Positions 27,038-35,631 of a stretch of DNA of 48,566 nt are shown here, in pieces. Below the pieces are notes generated by a model that searched no databases, had not been told where the DNA came from, and worked only from the letters and a program-made list of their open reading frames with translations. Origin of the DNA: Rhodoferax sp. GTDB lineage: Bacteria > Pseudomonadota > Gammaproteobacteria > Burkholderiales > Burkholderiaceae_C. The stretch is taken from contig JARWZT010000023.1 of NCBI GenBank assembly GCA_029866205.1, positions 1 to 48,566 of the forward strand, given 5' to 3'. How positions within the stretch are numbered: position 1 is the stretch's first letter; the number at the start of each line of letters is the position of its first letter. The translations under genes were made by a program, and so were the position numbers.

Positions 27038-27487
27038 ATGACCAGAACCTGGGTACTGATTGCCGACAGCCACCGCGGACGCCTGTTTGAGCGCCAGACA
27101 CAAGGCCATACGCTGGTGGAGCTGGCCGACTTTGTCTATCCCAACGACAGCACCTTGGGCGGCGGGCACCCGGAGAGCCGCCTGACCAAAGGCCATGGTG
27201 CCACCGGACACGCAGGCACCCAGTTTGAGCCCCATACCGATCCGCGCGCAAAAGACCGACGCATGTTTTCGCAGCTTCTGGCGGCGCACCTGAACGATGG
27301 TGTGGCCTCGCAACAATGCAATGCCCTGGTGCTGATTGCTCCGAGCCCGCTGCTAGGCGACCTGCGCCCACGCCTGAGTGTGAGCGCAGGCAACGCGCTG
27401 CGCCATACCGTGGCCAGCGACCTGACGCATTTTGAGGGTCGCGAACTGCAGCAGCGCGTCGATCAGGCGCTGCAGTACGTGCACTGA
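27038..27487 (+). CDS. Host attachment family protein
   Basis: This 149-residue cytoplasmic-looking protein belongs to the 'host attachment' family (first noticed as required for attachment of Agrobacterium to plants). It opens with TRTWVLIADSHRGRLFE, the family start, followed by HPESRLTKGHGATG, and HDP-like loops, and ends in a helical region FEGRELQQRVDQAL. GAAAGG lies upstream of ATG 27038. The fold resembles release-factor/eRF1-like domains; the molecular role is not established. It is often found next to stress genes, as here. Confidence 0.82.
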   Translation: MTRTWVLIADSHRGRLFERQTQGHTLVELADFVYPNDSTLGGGHPESRLTKGHGATGHAGTQFEPHTDPRAKDRRMFSQLLAAHLNDGVASQQCNALVLIAPSPLLGDLRPRLSVSAGNALRHTVASDLTHFEGRELQQRVDQALQYVH

Positions 27488-27512
27488 GGCGCAGGCACCA
27501 CGCCTTGGCAGG

Positions 27513-29342
27513 TCAGGGGGAGAGCGCGTACGGGGTCAGGTCACGGGTGAGCGCCAGGATGGCTGCCTCGTCCAGTGTTTCCTGCTCCAAGAGCGCTTGG
27601 GCACCGCGCTCCAGAACCGGACGGTTCGCCACCAGAATCTGGGTGGCGCGCTCAAAACCCTGCATCACAATGGAGCGGATTGCCGCATCAATCTGGCGTT
27701 GGGTTTCCTGCGCGACGACGGGCGGGCGCGCGGCCAGCGCGTCGGGCAAATCAAGCAAATGCGCGCGCAGGGGGTCGAATGCGACATAACCCAGCGCTTC
27801 GTCCATGCCGTAGCGCATGACCATGTCGCGCGCGATGTCGGTGGCCTTGGCCAAGTCATCTGCAGCGCCTGTGGACAGCGCCCCCAACACCATCTTCTCG
27901 GCGGCACGTCCGCCCAACAGCACGGCTATTTTTTGCTCCAACTCGGCGCGGGTGGTCAGGTAGCGGTCTTCGGTGGGCCGTTGGATGGTGTAGCCCAGTG
28001 CGCCTATGCCGCGCGCCACGATGGACACCTTGTGCACCGGATCGGTCCCGCTTTGCGCCAAGGCCACCAGCGCATGGCCCATTTCGTGGTGCGCGACGGC
28101 GCGGCGCTCCTTGGGGTTGAGCACCCGGCTCTTGCGCTCCAGACCCGCCACGATGCGCTCTACCGCAGCCGTAAAGTCCGGCATGCTGACCTGCTCGGCC
28201 TTGCGCCGTGTGGCCACCAAGGTGGCCTCGTTGACCAGATTGGCCAGGTCGGCACCGCTAAAACCCGGCGTCAACGCGGCGACTTCTTCAAGGCGCAGTG
28301 TGGCGTCCAACTTGACCTTGCGCACGTGCACATTCAGGATGTCGGTGCGCCCTTTGCGGTCGGGCCGATCGACCAGCACCTGGCGGTCAAACCGCCCAGC
28401 GCGCATGAGCGCCGGGTCAAGAATTTCGGGTCGGTTGGTGGCCGACAAAATGATCAGGCCCACGGAGGAGTCAAAGCCGTCCATCTCTGCGAGCAGCTGG
28501 TTGAGCGTCTGTTCTTTTTCGTCATGCCCGCCGATACCGGAAAAGGCACCGCGGGCGCGCCCCAAAGCATCGAGTTCGTCAATGAAGATGATGGCGGGCG
28601 CCATGAGCCGCGCTTGCTCAAACAGGTCGCGTACGCGCGCCGCGCCCACGCCCACAAACATTTCGACAAACTCGCTGCCGGAAATGGAAAAGAAGGGCAC
28701 GCCAGCCTGCCCCGCCACCGCTTTGGCCAGCAGGGTTTTGCCGGTCCCTGGTGGCCCGACCAGCAGCACGCCCTTCGGTATGTGGGAACCCAGACGGCCA
28801 TACTTTTGCGGGTGCTTCAGAAAATCCACCACCTCCTCCAGCTCGCGCTTGGCCTCGTCCACACCCGCCACATCGGCAAAGGTCACGCCGGTGTTCGATT
28901 GCACATAGACCTTGGCCCGGCTTTTTCCGATCGACAAAAAGCTGCCCATGCCCTGCTTGTCCACCATCCGCCGGATCAGAAAGTACCAGAGCCCGAACAA
29001 CAAGAGTGCAGGCACGATCCATGACAAGATTTCGCGCAGCCAGGTGTTTTCAAACACGCGCAAATAAGGGACGTTGAACTTGTCCAGGCGCGCCGCCACG
29101 TCAGGCACTACGCGGGCGGTCACCAGTTGTAGCTTTTGGCCATTGGCCGACTTCAGGCGTCCGACCAAAGACTGTTCGGACACGGTGACCTCGGCAATGC
29201 GGCCCTCAGCCAAGGCCTTTTCAAATTCGCTGTAGCTCACGACCTCGGACTGGCTGGCGGTTTGCCACACGTTCTGCAACAGCAGCAGGACCGCGAGGGC
29301 AAAAATCCAGTAGCCAATGTTCCAGATTTGTTTTTTGTCCAC
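27513..29342 (-). CDS. ftsH: ATP-dependent zinc metalloprotease FtsH (paralogue)
   Basis: This membrane AAA protease of 609 residues degrades unassembled membrane and some cytoplasmic proteins as a hexamer. I place the start at GTG 29342 ([20 protein letters not shown]). Two membrane segments (about 9-27, 104-123) frame a small periplasmic domain. The AAA module has Walker A GPPGTGKT (196-203), Walker [12 protein letters not shown], and the second region of homology [20 protein letters not shown]. Zinc site HEMGH is at 419-423. It differs from the housekeeping copy usually found beside rrmJ/folP; its place near hsp20 suggests a specialised second copy, as in transmissible heat-resistance loci. 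Confidence 0.93.
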   Translation of the reverse strand: MDKKQIWNIGYWIFALAVLLLLQNVWQTASQSEVVSYSEFEKALAEGRIAEVTVSEQSLVGRLKSANGQKLQLVTARVVPDVAARLDKFNVPYLRVFENTWLREILSWIVPALLLFGLWYFLIRRMVDKQGMGSFLSIGKSRAKVYVQSNTGVTFADVAGVDEAKRELEEVVDFLKHPQKYGRLGSHIPKGVLLVGPPGTGKTLLAKAVAGQAGVPFFSISGSEFVEMFVGVGAARVRDLFEQARLMAPAIIFIDELDALGRARGAFSGIGGHDEKEQTLNQLLAEMDGFDSSVGLIILSATNRPEILDPALMRAGRFDRQVLVDRPDRKGRTDILNVHVRKVKLDATLRLEEVAALTPGFSGADLANLVNEATLVATRRKAEQVSMPDFTAAVERIVAGLERKSRVLNPKERRAVAHHEMGHALVALAQSGTDPVHKVSIVARGIGALGYTIQRPTEDRYLTTRAELEQKIAVLLGGRAAEKMVLGALSTGAADDLAKATDIARDMVMRYGMDEALGYVAFDPLRAHLLDLPDALAARPPVVAQETQRQIDAAIRSIVMQGFERATQILVANRPVLERGAQALLEQETLDEAAILALTRDLTPYALSP

Positions 29343-29525
29343 AGTTCGTCCCCGCCAGATGCCAGCCGTACAAGGCAGGTGGCTGGGTGTGCTTTGGACA
29401 CCACCGACCCGCGACTTCGAAGCTAGGGGATCAGGCGCTTGTTGGCAATGCGAACACCGGCACGCCGCGCCAAACAAGGCTGCACCAATCGCCAGGACGT
29501 GATCTGGCGCAGCTAGGTAGCGCGG

Positions 29526-31379
29526 CTAGGACTCGCCGCTTTGCTGCAAGGCCCACATCTGTGCGTAGCGACCTTGGGCTTGCATCAGCTCGGCATGGCT
29601 GCCCCGCTCGATGATGCGACCGGCGTCCATCACCAGAATCATGTGCGCGTCCACCACGGTGGACAGGCGGTGCGCGATCACCAAGGTGGTTTTGTTTTGC
29701 GCGACGCGCGCCAGTTCAGCCTGGATGGCGCGCTCATTGGCCGAGTCCAGGGCGCTGGTGGCTTCATCAAAAATCAGGATCGGCGGGTCTTTGAGCAGGG
29801 TGCGGGCAATGGCGACGCGCTGCTTTTCTCCACCCGAGAGTTTGAGCCCGCGCTCCCCGACCATGGTGTCGTAGCCGGCCGGGGTGCTGGCAATAAAGGC
29901 GTCAATGTGCGCGGCACGGGCAGCCGCCTCCACCTCCGCCAGGCTGCTGCCGGGGCGGCCGTAGGCAATGTTGTACTGCACCGTGTCATTGAACAGCACC
30001 GTGTCTTGCGGGACGATGCCAATGGCTGCGCGCAGGCTGGCTTGGGTGAGGCTACGGATGTCCTGATCCGCCACGGCAATGCTGCCTTGCTGGATGTCAT
30101 AGAAACGGTACAGGAGGCGCGCCAGGGTGGACTTGCCGGAACCTGAAGGCCCGACCACGGCTACGGTTTTTCCTGCAGGAATCTCGAAACTGATGTCATG
30201 CAGGATGGTGCGCGCCGGGTCGTAGGCAAAGCCCACATGCGCAAAGCGCACGCTGGCGCTGGCCGCGCCCTGAGGCAAGCGCAGCGCGTGGGCGTCAGGC
30301 GCATCGGCAATTTCCTGCTCACGCTCCAGCAAAACGAACATCTTTTCGAGGTCCGCCAGGTTTTGCTTGAGCTCGCGGTAAATCGCGCCCAAAAAATTGA
30401 GCGGGATGTAAATCTGAATCATGAAGGCATTGACCATCACGAGGTCGCCCAGCGTCATGCGCCCATCCACGACGCCTTGGGTGGCGCGCCAGAGCATCGC
30501 CACCAAGCCACTGGCAATGATGAGCTGCTGACCAGCATTCAGGATGCTGAGGGTGCGCTGGCTCTTGAGCGCCGCCTGGCGGTAGCGCTCCAGGTTGTCG
30601 TCGTAGCGCCGGGCCTCGAATTCTTCGTTGTTGAAGTATTTGACGGTTTCAAAATTAAGCAGCGAGTCAATGGCGCGGGTGTGGGCCTTGGAGTCGAGCT
30701 CGTTCATGCGCTTGCGGAACTGGGTGCGCCACTCGGTCATGGTGATGGTGAAGCCGATGTACAGCACCAAAGCGATGACCGTGATACCGGCAAACCAGAC
30801 ATCAAATTTGACTGCCAGCAGCGTGAGCACCAGTCCCACTTCGATCAGCGTAGGAATGATGCTGTAGAGCGAATACGACACCAGCGAATGCACCGCGCGC
30901 GTGCCGCGCTCAATGTCACGCGTCATGCCGCCGGTCTGGCGGTCCAGATGAAAGCGCAGGCTCATGGCGTGCAAATGGCGGAACACAGCCAGTGAAATGC
31001 TGCGCGCCGCGCCCTCGGTGGCTTTGGCAAACACCAGGTCGCGCAATTCAGCAAACAACGAGGTCGACAGGCGCAGCGCCGCGTAGGCCACCAGCAAGGC
31101 CACCGGCACCACCAGCACCGCAGCCACTTCGCCGGGCTTGGGACTCATGGTGTCGACCAGATTTTTCAGCAACAGCGGCACCCCTACATTGGCCACCTTG
31201 GCACCAATCATGAGCGTCAATGCCGCCATCACCCGCCATTTGTAGGCCCACAGGTAGGGGAACAGGCGTTGCAAGGTGGCCCAGTCGCTGGCTTTGAGGC
31301 CGGTCGGCGTGGCAACGACCGCGCCGGGAGCCAGTGGCGCGTAGCGGGGAGAGTCGGCAGAAGGGCCAAAAGAGCGCAT
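29526..31379 (-). CDS. Atm1-type ABC exporter (fused permease-ATPase)
   Basis: This 617-residue inner-membrane half-transporter has a six-helix membrane domain (about 45-330) and a nucleotide-binding domain (about 370-610). Motifs are Walker A GPSGSGKS, signature KLSGGEKQRVAIARTLL, Walker B ILIFDEATSALD, and the switch His in VIAHRLST. The heavy-metal/iron-sulfur Atm1 group is suggested by FHLDRQTGGMTRDIERG and KYFNNEEFEARRYDDNL. Such proteins export glutathione-linked compounds or metals. ATG 31379 is preferred to the in-frame TTG at 31388. It is divergent from the thioesterase gene. Confidence 0.91.
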   Translation of the reverse strand: MRSFGPSADSPRYAPLAPGAVVATPTGLKASDWATLQRLFPYLWAYKWRVMAALTLMIGAKVANVGVPLLLKNLVDTMSPKPGEVAAVLVVPVALLVAYAALRLSTSLFAELRDLVFAKATEGAARSISLAVFRHLHAMSLRFHLDRQTGGMTRDIERGTRAVHSLVSYSLYSIIPTLIEVGLVLTLLAVKFDVWFAGITVIALVLYIGFTITMTEWRTQFRKRMNELDSKAHTRAIDSLLNFETVKYFNNEEFEARRYDDNLERYRQAALKSQRTLSILNAGQQLIIASGLVAMLWRATQGVVDGRMTLGDLVMVNAFMIQIYIPLNFLGAIYRELKQNLADLEKMFVLLEREQEIADAPDAHALRLPQGAASASVRFAHVGFAYDPARTILHDISFEIPAGKTVAVVGPSGSGKSTLARLLYRFYDIQQGSIAVADQDIRSLTQASLRAAIGIVPQDTVLFNDTVQYNIAYGRPGSSLAEVEAAARAAHIDAFIASTPAGYDTMVGERGLKLSGGEKQRVAIARTLLKDPPILIFDEATSALDSANERAIQAELARVAQNKTTLVIAHRLSTVVDAHMILVMDAGRIIERGSHAELMQAQGRYAQMWALQQSGES

Positions 31380-31416
31380 GGGAGACAATTCAAAACATCA
31401 AACTCCGATTGTGCCC

Positions 31417-31839
31417 ATGTCCACGCCACACCACCCCACGTCGCCCGCCCCAACGGTCAGCTTGCCCACCGACCAGGACCTGGTGCTCAAGGTCATCCCC
31501 ATGCCGGGCGACTGCAATGCCAACGGCGATATTTTTGGCGGCTGGGTGATGGCCCAGGTCGACCTCGCGGGTTCGGTACTACCGGCGCGCTACACCCAGG
31601 GCCGAATGGCCACGGTGGCAGTCAACGAATTCATCTTCAAGCAACCGGTGCGGGTGGGAGACATCTTGTCCTTCTTCTCCAAAGTGGTGCGCATCGGGCG
31701 TACGTCGATAACGGTCAAGGTCGAGGTTTTTGCCGAGCGATTTCGTTCGCAAGGCACATACATCAAAGTGACGGAAGCCCTTGTCACCTATGTGGCAATT
31801 GACGAGCAAGGCCGTCCGCGCGAGATTCCAAAAACCTGA
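31417..31839 (+). CDS. YciA-type hotdog acyl-CoA thioesterase
   Basis: This cytoplasmic enzyme hydrolyses acyl-CoA esters to free acid and CoA. It has 140 residues if started at ATG 31417; an in-frame ATG at 31378 would lengthen the tail and overlap the divergent exporter start. The hotdog-fold signature GDCNANGDIFGGWVMAQVD carries the catalytic Asp; VAVNEFIFKQPVRVGDIL and VYVAIDEQGRPRE-like ends (seen as YVAIDEQGRPREIP) are typical. It is followed by the liv-type operon, which carries an acyl-CoA ligase, the opposing reaction. Confidence 0.88.
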   Translation: MSTPHHPTSPAPTVSLPTDQDLVLKVIPMPGDCNANGDIFGGWVMAQVDLAGSVLPARYTQGRMATVAVNEFIFKQPVRVGDILSFFSKVVRIGRTSITVKVEVFAERFRSQGTYIKVTEALVTYVAIDEQGRPREIPKT

Positions 31840-31947
31840 TTCATCGCATAGATCCAATCTGAAATATTGTCGCCAGGTCAGTAACAACCCTATCAAGAAA
31901 CGCGCACACCAACGGTATAACTACGCTGCACAACACAAGGAGGCAAG

Positions 31948-32823
31948 GTGCAGTTTTTCCAATTGCTGATCAGCGGCGTTGCCCAAGGCTGCATCTACGG
32001 GCTGATCGCGATGGGCTTTGTGCTCATCTACAAAGCGACCGAAACCGTGAGCTTCGCGCAAGGCGAATTAATGATGCTGGGCGCTTTTGCGGGACTGGTC
32101 GGCATGACCATGCTGGGCCTGCCCTACTGGGTGTCCGTCTTGGGTGCGGTCATTGGCATGGCCTTGCTGGGTGGCCTGATTGAGTTTGCGGTGATCCGCC
32201 CCATTTTGGGACAGCCTGCTTTTTCCATCGTCATGCTGACGATTGGCATCGGCTACGTTGCCCGCGGCCTGATCACCATGATTCCGGGCATCGGCACCGA
32301 CACCCTGGCCTTGCCCGTACCCTACAAAGACGAGATCTGGCGCGTCGCCGGTCTGGTGCTGAATGTCGAACAAATGGTGGTGATTGCCGCCACCGGCGTG
32401 CTCTGCCTGCTGCTGTTTGCCCTGTTTCGCTACAGCAAGCTGGGCATCGCCATGCAGGCGGCCTCCCAAAACCAGTTGGCAGCCTATTACATGGGCATTC
32501 CGGTCAAGCGGCTCAACGGCATTGCCTGGGGCTTGGCCGCGGCGGTGGCCTGTTTGGCCGGTTTGCTGCTGGCACCCATTACGTTCGTCCACGCCAACAT
32601 GGGCTTTATCGGTCTGAAGGCTTTCCCGGCAGCCGTGGTGGGCGGCTTTGGCAGTTTGCCTGGAGCCATTGTGGGCGGGGTGGTCATCGGGCTGGTCGAA
32701 TCCTTTGCCGGCTTTTACTTGCCCGACGGCTTCAAGGACACCGCTGCCTACATCGTGGTGCTGGTGATGCTTATGGTCAAACCCAACGGCCTGTTTGGCG
32801 AAAAACTGCGCAAAAAGGTCTGA
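31948..32823 (+). CDS. livH: Branched-chain amino acid-type ABC transporter permease LivH
   Basis: This inner-membrane permease has 291 residues and about eight hydrophobic segments. The start is GTG 31948 behind a strong AAGGAGG at 31937-31943, and reads MQFFQLLISGVAQGCIYGLI. The family coupling loop is visible in AAYYMGIPVKRLNGIAWGL, and the pore region in GGFGSLPGAIVGGVVIG. It is the first gene of a six- or seven-gene operon (livH-M-G-F, ligase, two binding proteins). The transported solute need not be an amino acid; see the ligase. Confidence 0.92.
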   Translation: MQFFQLLISGVAQGCIYGLIAMGFVLIYKATETVSFAQGELMMLGAFAGLVGMTMLGLPYWVSVLGAVIGMALLGGLIEFAVIRPILGQPAFSIVMLTIGIGYVARGLITMIPGIGTDTLALPVPYKDEIWRVAGLVLNVEQMVVIAATGVLCLLLFALFRYSKLGIAMQAASQNQLAAYYMGIPVKRLNGIAWGLAAAVACLAGLLLAPITFVHANMGFIGLKAFPAAVVGGFGSLPGAIVGGVVIGLVESFAGFYLPDGFKDTAAYIVVLVMLMVKPNGLFGEKLRKKV

Positions 32824-32824
32824 C

Positions 32825-33901
32825 ATGCGTTTCATATTCAAAACCAATTACCGCCAGGACGTTGAGCTGGCAAAACATGGCGGCCACCGCTTCTGGTACA
32901 GCGTTTTGCTGCTGCTGCTGCTGGCGGCTCCCTGGCTGTTCACCGAATACTGGCTGGCGCAACTGACTTTTGTGCTGATTTACAGCATTGCGGCGCTGGG
33001 CATCATGCTGCTGGCCGGTTTTACCGGGCTGTTTTCTCTGGGGCACGCGGCATTTTTGGGTGTGGGCGCTTACACCCAGGCCGTACTTACCAATGCCGGC
33101 GTTCCTTTTCCTGTGGCGCTGGCGGGCGCTGGGGCGCTCTCGGCGGCCGTGGGCTGGGTGGTCGGTTTGCCCGCGCTGCGGGTCAAGGGTATTTACCTGG
33201 GCATGGCGACCTTGTCCTTTGGCTTTATCGTGGAAGAAGTGCTGGCCCGATGGGAGTCGGTCACCGGCGGTAACGCCGGCATCCACATCAAAAAGCCCGA
33301 TCTTTTTGGCTGGGTACTGGAAACCGAGGTGCAGTTTTATTTCCTGTGCCTGGTGATCACCGTGTTCTCCACGCTGGGAATCCTGAACCTGCTGCGGGCA
33401 CCGACCGGCCGCGCTTTTGTGGCCATTCGAGACTCGGAGATCTCGGCCCAAAGCATGGGCATTCACCTGGCGCGCTACAAAACCCTGTCGTTCGCGATTT
33501 CGGCCGCCCTGGCAGGGTTTGCCGGCGCCCTGTACGCACACAAGCTGCAGTTCATCTCGCCGGACCAGTTCAACATCCTGCAGTCGATTGACCTGTTGTT
33601 GATGATCGTGATCGGCGGTCTGGGCTCGGTGCACGGCGCGTTTTTGGGGGCGATTTTCCTGATCACCATGCCCCAGCTGATTGCCATGGTCAAAGACTAT
33701 CTGCCCGCCATGGTCGGCCAGGCTCCCGGCCTGCAGGGCCTGGTCTATGGCCTGGTGCTGATCGCTTTTGTGCTGTTTGAACCCATGGGCCTGTATGGGC
33801 GCTGGCTCAAGGTGCGCACCTATTTTGAAATGTTTCCGTTCTACCGCAAGGGCATGTTCAAGCGGCAGAAATCTTTCCAAAAATCGGACCGCCTGAAATG
33901 A
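32825..33901 (+). CDS. livM: Branched-chain amino acid-type ABC transporter permease LivM
   Basis: This second permease has 358 residues from ATG 32825, one base after the livH stop. Membrane segments begin at about 25 (VLLLLLLAAPWLF), then GLFSLGHAAFLGVGAYT and LPALRVKGIYLGMATLSFG, hallmark LivM blocks. The coupling loop DSEISAQSMGIHLARYKTLSF and the pore-proximal GGLGSVHGAFLGAIF follow. A charged C-terminal tail (about 40 residues) faces the cytoplasm. Its stop overlaps livG by four bases. Confidence 0.92.
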   Translation: MRFIFKTNYRQDVELAKHGGHRFWYSVLLLLLLAAPWLFTEYWLAQLTFVLIYSIAALGIMLLAGFTGLFSLGHAAFLGVGAYTQAVLTNAGVPFPVALAGAGALSAAVGWVVGLPALRVKGIYLGMATLSFGFIVEEVLARWESVTGGNAGIHIKKPDLFGWVLETEVQFYFLCLVITVFSTLGILNLLRAPTGRAFVAIRDSEISAQSMGIHLARYKTLSFAISAALAGFAGALYAHKLQFISPDQFNILQSIDLLLMIVIGGLGSVHGAFLGAIFLITMPQLIAMVKDYLPAMVGQAPGLQGLVYGLVLIAFVLFEPMGLYGRWLKVRTYFEMFPFYRKGMFKRQKSFQKSDRLK

Positions 33902-34743
33902 CCGCGACCCTTTTATCGGCCAAGAGCCTCAGCGTACGATTTGGCGGTGTGCTGGCGGTCAACAACGTCAGCTTTGACGTCAAGCAAGGCGAAGTGTTTA
34001 CCTTGATTGGCCCCAATGGTGCTGGCAAAACCACGGTGTTCAACCTGATCAGCCGGATCTACACGCCCACCCAAGGGGAGATTGACTATCTGGGACCCCA
34101 GGGCATTGTCAAACTCACAGACCAGGCGCCCCAAGACGTGGCCGCGCTTGGGATCGCCCGAACGTTCCAGAACATTGAGCTGTTTGAACACGCCTCGGTG
34201 CTGCACAACCTGCTGATTGGCCGGCATACGCACCGCCAAACTGGTTTTTGGCAAGACCTGTTCTTCACCCCGGCAGCCCGCGAGGCCGAACTGCAGTCGC
34301 GCGAAAAGGCCGAGGAGGTGATTGATTTTCTGAACTTGCAGCACTACCGCGACACCTTTGTTGCCGGCTTGCCCTACGGCGTGCGCAAGGTGGTGGAAAT
34401 GGCCCGCGCCTTGTGCACCGAGCCCAAACTGCTGCTGTTGGATGAGCCGTCCTCCGGCCTGAATGTGGAGGAAACCGACGACATGGCCTTCTGGATTCAG
34501 GACATTCAGCAAGAACTCGGTATCAGCGTGCTCATGGTCGAACACGACATGGGCCTGGTGTCAAAAGTCTCGGACCGGGTGCTGGCCATGAACCAAGGCG
34601 AGGTGCTGGCCATGGGCACACCGCGTGAAGTCCAAAGTGACGCGGGCGTGATCGAAGCCTACTTGGGTTCGGTGGATGACGTTTCTTCGTTGCGCCGGCC
34701 TAGCAGCGCCAGCCCGCGCGCCACCAACGGAGGTGCCGTATGA
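33898..34743 (+). CDS. livG: Liv-type ABC transporter ATPase LivG
   Basis: This cytoplasmic ATPase has 281 residues and starts at ATG 33898 overlapping livM. Walker A is GPNGAGKT; the LivG-type GIARTFQNIELF Q-loop block, signature-like LPYGVRKVVEMARALC (a degenerate LSGGQ, common in this subfamily), Walker B LLLLDEPSSGLN, and VLMVEHDMGLV follow. A polar Ser/Ala-rich tail of about 25 residues extends past the usual end. The stop overlaps livF as ATGA. Confidence 0.91.
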   Translation: MTATLLSAKSLSVRFGGVLAVNNVSFDVKQGEVFTLIGPNGAGKTTVFNLISRIYTPTQGEIDYLGPQGIVKLTDQAPQDVAALGIARTFQNIELFEHASVLHNLLIGRHTHRQTGFWQDLFFTPAAREAELQSREKAEEVIDFLNLQHYRDTFVAGLPYGVRKVVEMARALCTEPKLLLLDEPSSGLNVEETDDMAFWIQDIQQELGISVLMVEHDMGLVSKVSDRVLAMNQGEVLAMGTPREVQSDAGVIEAYLGSVDDVSSLRRPSSASPRATNGGAV

Positions 34744-35537
34744 GCAGCCTGCCACCTGCGATCAGCGACCTGCCGGTCTTGAAACTCCTGAATGTGGAGA
34801 GCGCTTACGGCCCGATCAAGGCGATTCGCGGCGTGAGCCTGCAAGTGCGCCGTGGAGAAATTGCCGCCGTGCTGGGCTCCAATGGCGCTGGCAAGACCAC
34901 TATCCTGAAAACCATCTCCGGCATCATTGACCCCCGCAAAGGCTCCGTCGAATTCAAGGGCGAAGACATTACGGCCAAAGACCCCTCGTTTATCGTGCAG
35001 CAGGGCTTGAGCCACGTGCCAGAGGGACGCGAGGTGTTTCCGCTCTTGAGCGTCTACGACAACCTGCTGATGGGTGCTTACACCCGCAGCGACCGTGACG
35101 GCGTGGCACGCGATATTGAGACCGTGTTTGGCTACTTTCCGATCCTGCGGGAGCGCAGCGCGCAAGACGCCGGCCTGCTCTCGGGCGGCCAGCAGCAAAT
35201 GCTGGCGATTTCGCGCGCGCTGATGGCGAACCCGGATCTCATGCTGCTCGACGAGCCCAGCCTGGGTTTGAGCCCCAAACTGACCAAAGAAATTTTCGAG
35301 ATCGTGGTGCGCATCAACCGCGAGCGCGGCACCACGATTTTGCTGGTGGAGCAAAACGCCAATATGGCACTCAACGCCTCCGACTATGGCTATGTGCTGG
35401 AAAACGGCCGTATCGTGATGGAAGACACCTGCGCCCATTTGCGCGAGAAAGACGACATCAAGGAGTTTTACCTCGGACTTAAAGAAGCCGGTGTCCGCGA
35501 TGAGCGCCGCTGGAAAAAGAAGAAAACATGGCGCTAA
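34740..35537 (+). CDS. livF: Liv-type ABC transporter ATPase LivF
   Basis: This second ATPase has 265 residues from ATG 34740. Walker A is GSNGAGKT, followed by GLSHVPEGREVFPLLSV (LivF Q-loop block), signature LLSGGQQQMLAISRAL, Walker B LMLLDEPSLGLSP, and ILLVEQNANMAL. The protein ends in a basic stretch RDERRWKKKKTWR. The ligase start follows 94 bases on, so the two are likely co-transcribed. Confidence 0.92.
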   Translation: MSSLPPAISDLPVLKLLNVESAYGPIKAIRGVSLQVRRGEIAAVLGSNGAGKTTILKTISGIIDPRKGSVEFKGEDITAKDPSFIVQQGLSHVPEGREVFPLLSVYDNLLMGAYTRSDRDGVARDIETVFGYFPILRERSAQDAGLLSGGQQQMLAISRALMANPDLMLLDEPSLGLSPKLTKEIFEIVVRINRERGTTILLVEQNANMALNASDYGYVLENGRIVMEDTCAHLREKDDIKEFYLGLKEAGVRDERRWKKKKTWR

Positions 35538-35631
35538 GCCTGCGCACTCTTATGCACCTGCGCACCCCGTTCACCACCCCAACCCGCACCCCGCCACAGG
35601 TCGGCGCCCTCGCGCGCTGGCAAGGATCCGT

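Noticed and set aside
27432..29024. 530-codon open frame antisense to ftsH
   Set aside because: It lies opposite a clear FtsH protein with all motifs; His/Gln/Arg-rich, no domain, a typical high-GC shadow.
35491..35631. N-terminal extension of the acyl-CoA ligase overlapping livF
   Set aside because: His/Pro-rich residues unlike the family, whereas ATG 35632 has a ribosome site and the family start.
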